A stretch of 20,444 nt of DNA, from positions 1-20,444 of the forward strand of contig JBBISU010000055.1 in the NCBI GenBank assembly GCA_037441225.1, written 5' to 3'. Below, in pieces: positions 15,856-20,444 of the stretch. The notes beneath the pieces are model-generated. The model did no database searches and had not been told where the DNA came from. It saw only the letters and a list, made by a program, of their open reading frames with translations. The number at the start of each line of letters is the position of its first letter. The first letter of the stretch is position 1. The stretch comes from JBBFMJ01 sp037441225 (GTDB lineage Bacteria; Acidobacteriota; Thermoanaerobaculia; UBA2201). A program made the position numbers and the translations under genes.

Positions 15856-17025
15856 TTACCCCAATATTGCTTTCCTTAATTCTTCTGCTTTATTTGTCTT
15901 TTCCCATAAGAATTCTTCTTCATCTCTTCCAAAATGGCCAAAGCAAGCAGTTTTCTTATATATTGGTCTCAACAAATTTAAATAATCTATTATTCCTTTT
16001 GGAGTTAAAGGAAAGATTTCTCTTACAATTTTTATAAGCTTTTGTTGATCAATTTTTTCACCATCATAAATTTCAACAAAGACAGAAACAGGATCTGCTA
16101 CGCCAATTGCATAAGCAAGCTGCACCAAACATTTAGAAGCAATTCCAGAGGCAACTATATTTTTTGCAATATGCCTTGCCATATATGTTGCAGATCTATC
16201 AACCTTGGTTGGATCCTTACCAGAAAAGGCACCTCCTCCATGAGGGGCAGCCCCGCCATAGGTATCAACTATTATTTTTCTTCCAGTCATACCTGTATCT
16301 GATTGAGGACCACCAACTACAAATTTGCCAGTTGGATTTACATAAAACTTTGTTTTTTTATCAATTAAATTTTTGGGAAGTACTGAAAGGGCAATTTTTT
16401 CTATCATCTCATCCCTTGCTTTATTAGTAATTTTTTTCCCTGTCTCATCAAGTATATCTTCTGTATGTTGACAGGCAAGGACAACTGCATCAATTCTCAC
16501 TGGCTTACCCTTTTCATATTCAATTGTCACCTGTGATTTTCCATCAGGACCTAAATATGGGAGAATTCCTTCAACTCTTACCTTTTTCATTTGAATTGTA
16601 AGCTTATGGGCAAGGTAAATTGGAAGGGGCATATAGGTATCTGTTTCATTTACAGCATAGCCAATCATCAATCCTTGATCCCCTGCACCACCTACATTAA
16701 CACCTTGTGCAATGTCAGGGGATTGTCTTCCAATGGCATTTAAAATTGCACAGGTTTCATAATTAAATCCATATTTTGAATGGGTATAACCAATATCTTT
16801 TACAACACTTCTTACAAGGTCTCCTACTTCAACATAAGTGCTTGTTGTAATCTCACCACCAACAATTACAAGCCCAACTGTTATAAAGGTCTCGCAGGCA
16901 ACCCTTCCCTTAGGGTCCTCCTTTAAAACTTCATCTAAAACAGCATCAGATATTTGATCGCATACCTTATCTGGATGTCCTTCTGCCACTGACTCTGAAG
17001 TTAAATAATATTTTCCATCAACCAT
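15856..17025 (-). CDS. metK: S-adenosylmethionine synthetase
   Basis: Makes S-adenosylmethionine from methionine and ATP in the cytoplasm. Seen: EGHPDKVCDQISDAVLD (15-31), GAGDQGLMIGYA (113-124) and the phosphate-binding loop GGGAFSGKDPTKVDRSA, all classic MetK signatures. The 389 residues match the bacterial family length. A Shine-Dalgarno AAGGAG lies 5 bases before the ATG at 17025. The gap to the glycosyltransferase gene upstream is only 27 bases, too short for a SAM riboswitch. ahcY follows at once. Confidence 0.98.
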   Translation of the reverse strand: MVDGKYYLTSESVAEGHPDKVCDQISDAVLDEVLKEDPKGRVACETFITVGLVIVGGEITTSTYVEVGDLVRSVVKDIGYTHSKYGFNYETCAILNAIGRQSPDIAQGVNVGGAGDQGLMIGYAVNETDTYMPLPIYLAHKLTIQMKKVRVEGILPYLGPDGKSQVTIEYEKGKPVRIDAVVLACQHTEDILDETGKKITNKARDEMIEKIALSVLPKNLIDKKTKFYVNPTGKFVVGGPQSDTGMTGRKIIVDTYGGAAPHGGGAFSGKDPTKVDRSATYMARHIAKNIVASGIASKCLVQLAYAIGVADPVSVFVEIYDGEKIDQQKLIKIVREIFPLTPKGIIDYLNLLRPIYKKTACFGHFGRDEEEFLWEKTNKAEELRKAILG

Positions 17026-17030
17026 AATAA

Positions 17031-17036
17031 CTCCTT
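17031..17036 (-). promoter_or_regulatory. Shine-Dalgarno of metK
   Basis: AAGGAG on the minus strand, 5 bases before the metK ATG at 17025. It sets the start and shows that this organism does use Shine-Dalgarno initiation for some genes. Confidence 0.85.
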
Positions 17037-17052
17037 AAAAATTAAAGTTATA

Positions 17053-18477
17053 TTATTTTATCATATCTGTATTTTTTATTTGCATATTTAAAACAAAAAA
17101 TTTAAATTGCCCACATTGATAGAAATTCAAATCTTCAGGGAATATCTTTATCAAGTCCCTTGAATAAGGATCATTCTTTTGCCAAAAAACTACAAATTTT
17201 TTGCCCGATTCTAAGATATTCTTTTTAAAATATTCCAATTCCTTATCATTTAATTCCTTATAATAATACCATCCAAGGTGCTCTACCTGTGAAGGAGGAA
17301 AAATTATTAAATTATTATCCATTCCTTCTTGCTCAAGATAATAAGAAGTAGGCAATCCCCAAATTCCAATTGTGCATATATCTGTATCCTTTTCAGCCAA
17401 TTTCAATATTGGCAATATTTCAGGTTTGAAAGGGTCTTTTATTAAAATATTATTATAATTTGCAAAAAAAAGTAAAGAAAATAAAAGTAGTATAAGAAAT
17501 TTTAAATATTTTTTTCTTTCACTTAATGAAACAGTAAAAACCATAAAAAATATAAAAAAAGGAATAAAAAAGAATACCTGAGTTTTGCCTAACATATAAA
17601 TATATTTATAGGTAAAGCTAATTAAAAAAATTAATATTAAATTAATTAAGAAAGCATAAAAAATTTTTTTATATTTTTTCATAGTAAAACTGTAAAAAAA
17701 CATAAAATAACCAATCAGAGAAAAGATTAAATACTTAATGCTGAATTGAAATATTTCAAGATTTATATTAAAAAATAAAAAGAAAAAAGAAAAGAAAAAA
17801 ATTGGTGAATATTTATCTTCAATTGCCCTTGTCCAATCAATTGCTTCAATTGGCTGCTCTCTTATAAGAAAATATAAAGGAGAAGTCAAAATTACCACAA
17901 AAATAATTATTGTAAAATATTTTTTTTTCTTTTCAAAAATCAAAGCTGAAATTAAATAAAAAATATAAAAGAAAGAGATGTAATGGGTATAATTTAAAAG
18001 TGTGGAATAAAGAATTAAAGGAAATTTTCTTTCTTTCCCCAGAATTTCATAGAAAAACAAAGAAGATAAAAAGAGAACTAAAGAATAATTCCTTGCTTCT
18101 GCAGCCGAAAACAAGGGAATTGCAAAAAGGTAAAATAAATAATAAAGGGAACTTGACATATTTATATTATTTAATATTTTCTTTATCCATAACCCTGACA
18201 ACAAAACTAAGATGGCTGAAAAACATCTTAGAGAAAAAATAGAAGTTCCAAAAATAAAGGTAAAAAATTTTAACAAAAAATAATAAAGAGGAGGACCACT
18301 ATCATTTTTAAGCAATGAAAAAATTTCTATAAAATTTTTTTTCATTAAATATCTTGTAAAAAGTTCATCATGCCATGGATCTTTTAAAAAAGAAAGCAAA
18401 ATAAATAAAAAAGCAAAAATAAAGAAGGGAATAATTTGTTTTAAAGATTTAATTTTTAAGCCCACCTTTTTTATCAC
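17053..18477 (-). CDS. GT-C membrane glycosyltransferase (ArnT/PMT-like), paralogue B
   Basis: 474 residues, about ten hydrophobic segments. KDPWHDELFTRY (32-43) corresponds to the first-loop Asp-Glu motif in paralogue A, followed by GPPLYYFLLKFFTFIFG and ARNYSLVLFLSSL. The C-terminal domain repeats ICTIGIWGL (367-375), EGM.N.LIIFPPSQ and HLGW, then diverges. It would transfer a sugar from a polyprenyl-phosphate carrier to an external acceptor, by family analogy only. The ATG at 18477 lies 5 bases after the stop of the phosphate transporter gene, with no Shine-Dalgarno, so it is likely in that operon. The short hydrophilic tail (NMQIKNTDMIK) is not present in paralogue A. Confidence 0.75.
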   Translation of the reverse strand: MIKKVGLKIKSLKQIIPFFIFAFLFILLSFLKDPWHDELFTRYLMKKNFIEIFSLLKNDSGPPLYYFLLKFFTFIFGTSIFSLRCFSAILVLLSGLWIKKILNNINMSSSLYYLFYLFAIPLFSAAEARNYSLVLFLSSLFFYEILGKERKFPLILYSTLLNYTHYISFFYIFYLISALIFEKKKKYFTIIIFVVILTSPLYFLIREQPIEAIDWTRAIEDKYSPIFFFSFFFLFFNINLEIFQFSIKYLIFSLIGYFMFFYSFTMKKYKKIFYAFLINLILIFLISFTYKYIYMLGKTQVFFFIPFFIFFMVFTVSLSERKKYLKFLILLLFSLLFFANYNNILIKDPFKPEILPILKLAEKDTDICTIGIWGLPTSYYLEQEGMDNNLIIFPPSQVEHLGWYYYKELNDKELEYFKKNILESGKKFVVFWQKNDPYSRDLIKIFPEDLNFYQCGQFKFFVLNMQIKNTDMIK

Positions 18478-18482
18478 AAGTT

Positions 18483-19463
18483 TTAAAAGAAAATTTTATG
18501 CAAAAGAAAAGAGATCAAAAAAGTAAAAGGAATTGTAAAAATCCAGGCAAGGACAACATTTCCAGCAATCCCCCATCTGACAGCAGAAAGGCGCTTTGTG
18601 GAGCCAACCCCTACAATTGCCCCAGTTATAGTATGTGTGGTAGAGACAGGGATTCCAAAATAGGCAGTTCCAAATAAAGTTAGAGCAGAAGAGGTCTCTG
18701 CAGCAAATCCATCAATGGGCTTTAGTTTTGTAATTTTCATACCAAGGGTCTTTATAACTGCCCATCCACCGACAAGGGTACCTAAGGCAATGAATAAATA
18801 GCAAATTATAACTACCCAAAAGGGTACATAAAATTCATCTCCAAGCATACCATTTGAATACAACAAAATTGCAATTATTCCCATTGTCTTTTGTGCATCA
18901 TTTGCCCCATGTCCTAAACTATAAGAGGCAGCTGAAAATAATTGAAAAATCCTAAAATATTTATCAATCTTTGAAGGTGGGAAACCCTTTACAATCCATG
19001 TAGTTACAATTATTAAAAAAACACCAGAAAAAAAACCAATAATTGGAGCAAGAAAAATAAAGATAAAAATTTTTATTACTCCTTTAAAAATCACTGCTGA
19101 AATCCCTGCCTTTGAAATCCCTGCACCTATCATTCCACCAATTAAAGAGTGGGAAACAGAAATTGGGAGCCCTAAATGGGTTGAAATGGCAGTCCAGACA
19201 ATTCCAGAGATGACGGCAACCAGAATTAAATAAGAATCTACAATAGATGAATCAATTATTCCCTTTCCCATTGTCTTTGCAACTTTTACACCAAAGAAGA
19301 AAGCAGCAAGAAAATTAAAAATTGCTGCCCATAAAACAGCAATTTTTGGAGACAGGACCTTTGTTGATACAATTGTTGCAATTGAATTTGCTGCATCGTT
19401 CATTCCATTGTAAAAGTCAAATAAAAGGGCAAGGAAAATTATAATTATTACAAGGGTTATCAT
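18483..19463 (-). CDS. PiT-family inorganic phosphate transporter
   Basis: Inner-membrane permease of 326 residues and about ten hydrophobic segments that takes up phosphate, usually as a metal-phosphate complex with protons or sodium. The two inverted repeats of the family are visible: GMNDAANSIAT (20-30) in the first half and GHGANDAQKTMG (184-195) in the second. GIPVSTTHTITGAIVG late in the protein pairs with GLPISVSHSLIGGMIG (98-113) earlier. At 326 residues it is the short PiT form common in bacteria and archaea. It overlaps the upstream DUF47 gene by four bases (ATGA), a known partnership. Confidence 0.95.
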   Translation of the reverse strand: MITLVIIIIFLALLFDFYNGMNDAANSIATIVSTKVLSPKIAVLWAAIFNFLAAFFFGVKVAKTMGKGIIDSSIVDSYLILVAVISGIVWTAISTHLGLPISVSHSLIGGMIGAGISKAGISAVIFKGVIKIFIFIFLAPIIGFFSGVFLIIVTTWIVKGFPPSKIDKYFRIFQLFSAASYSLGHGANDAQKTMGIIAILLYSNGMLGDEFYVPFWVVIICYLFIALGTLVGGWAVIKTLGMKITKLKPIDGFAAETSSALTLFGTAYFGIPVSTTHTITGAIVGVGSTKRLSAVRWGIAGNVVLAWIFTIPFTFLISFLLHKIFF

Positions 19464-20086
19464 GTATTTTTTAGAATTATTGCCTCCATAACATTTGCTA
19501 CATCTTCACAGGAATCAATGGCATTTTCAAGGTTTTCATATATTTCTTTTCTTTTTATAATTTCAATTGGGTCTCTCTGGCTTTCAAATAAGTTTGCAAG
19601 CCCTTGCCTCAATGCAACATCTCCTTCATTTTCATGTGTATTTATCTCAACACAAAGCTCAAGTATTTTTTTTGGTTTTTTGAAATTTTTTAAATCCTTA
19701 ATTGCTTCATAAACAAGCTCAACTGAAGAGACCAAAATTTTTACAAGTCGCCTTCCTTCTTCTGTTGGTTTTTCTATTTTGTAAAGATAAGTCCTCTGGG
19801 AAGCAGCATCAATAAAATCAAGGATGTTATCCATTTTTGTAATCAAAGAATGGATATCTTCCCTATCAAAAGGGCAGATAAAGGTCTTGTTTAAATGTTC
19901 AAGGGTCTTATGTGTTATTTTATCGCATTCGTGTTCCAATTCCTTTATCCTTTCAACCCTAACTTTCAAATTATCAAAATTATCATAAAGCAAATTTAGT
20001 TCATTTGCCCCTTCTTTGATTATTTTTACTGCTTCTTCAAAATAAACAAAAAAATCAATGGATTTTGGCAATAAAAATTTCCACAT
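19460..20086 (-). CDS. DUF47/PhoU-like phosphate transport accessory protein
   Basis: Cytoplasmic helical protein of 208 residues in the DUF47 family related to PhoU, usually encoded just before PiT and thought to regulate it. Seen: VKIIKEGANELNLLYDNF, the ELEHECDKITHKTLEHLN segment (about 50-67), CPFDREDIHSLITKMDNILDFID and CEDVANVMEAIILK at the end, all typical blocks with acidic residues that suggest metal binding. The length is normal. The start lies 8 bases after a TGGTATAAT box, with no Shine-Dalgarno, so the mRNA is probably leaderless. First gene of the phosphate-transport run. Confidence 0.92.
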   Translation of the reverse strand: MWKFLLPKSIDFFVYFEEAVKIIKEGANELNLLYDNFDNLKVRVERIKELEHECDKITHKTLEHLNKTFICPFDREDIHSLITKMDNILDFIDAASQRTYLYKIEKPTEEGRRLVKILVSSVELVYEAIKDLKNFKKPKKILELCVEINTHENEGDVALRQGLANLFESQRDPIEIIKRKEIYENLENAIDSCEDVANVMEAIILKNT

Positions 20087-20094
20087 AGCAAAAT

Positions 20095-20103
20095 ATTATA
20101 CCA
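20095..20103 (-). promoter_or_regulatory. Extended -10 promoter of the DUF47-pit operon
   Basis: On the minus strand TGGTATAAT (TGn plus a perfect TATAAT) ends 8 bases before the DUF47 ATG. No -35 box with a good match lies at the right distance, as is common with extended -10 promoters. No Shine-Dalgarno follows, so the transcript should start at or very near the start codon. Confidence 0.6.
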
Positions 20104-20128
20104 GATTTTTAAAGTTTTATTACTTATC

Positions 20129-20141
20129 ATTGAATTTCAAT
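20129..20141. repeat. Short perfect inverted repeat upstream of the phosphate operon
   Basis: ATTGAATTTCAAT is a 6 + 1 + 6 perfect inverted repeat, 29-41 bases upstream of the DUF47 -10 box on the minus strand and about 100 bases upstream of the promoter of the divergent right-edge gene. Its position would suit an operator for the phosphate genes. In AT-rich DNA a chance match is possible. Confidence 0.3.
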
Positions 20142-20240
20142 TGCCAGTCAATAATTAAATTTAGAAACTTGATTTGCTTTACAAAAAAAAATTGACTTAA
20201 GTAAATTCACTTCCCTGCTTTCAGGAAAAACTAATTTTGT

Positions 20241-20268
20241 TTGACAAAATGGTTATTTATATTATAAT
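20241..20268 (+). promoter_or_regulatory. Consensus sigma-70-type promoter of the right-edge gene
   Basis: TTGACA (20241-20246), a 16-base spacer and TATAAT (20263-20268), both hexamers perfect. Predicted start is near 20275, giving a leader of about 43 bases with GGAG (20303-20306) 11 bases before the ATG at 20318. It is the strongest promoter by match in the window and has a normal leader, unlike several genes here. Confidence 0.75.
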
Positions 20269-20317
20269 AAACAGAAGCATTGGTTACCGATAATATTTTA
20301 TTGGAGATATTGGCTTT

Positions 20318-20444
20318 ATGAAATTAAAAAATTTTTTTTTGAAAATACTAATTTCAGCAAGTTTACTTTTATTTTATGCCAGAGCAGATCAAATAATTCC
20401 TGTTGCTGCAAACACACCTGGAGCTTATGGCTCACAATGGAGCA
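20318..20444 (+). CDS. Secreted protein, N-terminus only (cut by window edge)
   Basis: Forty-two codons are open to the right edge. The N-terminus is a signal peptide: basic MKLKNFFLK, hydrophobic ILISASLLLF and a likely cleavage near YARA/DQ. The mature protein begins DQIIPVAANTPGAYGSQWS. That pattern (PVAA...PGA.GSQW) reminds me of exported beta-rich proteins of unknown function in Acidobacteriota-like lineages, but this rests on recall. Start supported by the GGAG at 20303-20306 and the upstream consensus promoter, which suggests strong expression. Confidence 0.7.
   Translation, partial: MKLKNFFLKILISASLLLFYARADQIIPVAANTPGAYGSQWS

Larger units (their letters stand above)
20087..20317. other. 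Divergent intergenic region
   Basis: The 231 bases between the DUF47-pit operon (-) and the right-edge gene (+), the longest gene-free stretch here. It holds the extended -10 promoter at 20095-20103, the inverted repeat at 20129-20141 and the strong promoter at 20241-20268. I see no tRNA, other RNA structure or short gene between them. Confidence 0.6.

Noticed and set aside
16042..16427. Two overlapping + strand frames inside metK
   Set aside because: Antisense shadows of metK; compositions rich in Cys, His and Ser and no recognised domain.
17026..17052. SAM riboswitch before metK
   Set aside because: The gap is 27 bases and the gene upstream is on the same strand; no room for the aptamer.
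18000..18242. Plus-strand frame inside GT-C paralogue B
   Set aside because: Lys/Leu-rich antisense of a membrane protein; no start site or homology recognised.
1..20444. CRISPR array, tRNA or rRNA genes
   Set aside because: All gaps between genes are short and AT-rich; no regular repeat-spacer pattern, cloverleaf or rRNA-like segment was seen.

Overview
The window is AT-rich bacterial chromosome, compact, with 21 protein genes (20 complete, one cut by the right edge). I see no RNA gene, insertion sequence, prophage or CRISPR array. Prolipoprotein handling (LspA, Lgt), an L,D-transpeptidase and two Spy/CpxP-like exported proteins suggest a bacterium with a cell wall and probably an outer membrane. 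Low GC, Lys/Glu/Ile-rich proteins and heavy gene overlap would suit a thermophile or an uncultured lineage. The N-terminus of the last gene resembles secreted proteins I associate with Acidobacteriota-like lineages, but I cannot place the organism firmly.

Layout. Left block (+ strand, 104-6271): ileS, lspA, lgt, rluD, a divergent ThiD/PdxK-like kinase and acpS, nearly all overlapping or a few bases apart. This covers Ile-tRNA charging, lipoprotein maturation, rRNA pseudouridylation and acyl-carrier-protein activation. Second block (- strand, 11052-6209): a LonB-like AAA+ protease, a XerC/XerD-type recombinase, an L,D-transpeptidase and two Spy-like helical proteins. The last Spy-like gene runs 63 bases into the 3' end of acpS on the opposite strand. 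Third block (+ strand, 11191-12224): a half-size TauE/SafE permease and a CAAX-type (CPBP) membrane protease. Fourth block (- strand, 20086-12237): DUF47/PhoU-like regulator, PiT phosphate transporter, GT-C membrane glycosyltransferase, metK, ahcY, a ferredoxin-nitroreductase fusion, then a second GT-C paralogue. At the right edge a secreted protein starts on the + strand.

How genes work together. MetK makes S-adenosylmethionine and AhcY removes S-adenosylhomocysteine, so the pair forms most of a methyl cycle. PiT and DUF47 form a known phosphate-uptake pair. LspA and Lgt act on the same lipoproteins. The two GT-C paralogues bracket the methyl-cycle genes and are clearly related to each other.

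Most notable signal. Several genes that begin transcription units (ileS, lonB-like, tauE, DUF47) and one internal gene (thiD-like) have a sigma-70-type -10 box ending about 8 bases before the ATG and no Shine-Dalgarno sequence, which predicts leaderless mRNAs. Other genes (metK, both Spy-like genes, the right-edge gene) have good Shine-Dalgarno sites. Two start modes thus seem to coexist. I did not find a convincing new multi-gene system; the rest are oddities of single proteins or sites. No gene-free stretch exceeds 300 bases; the longest is 20087-20317.
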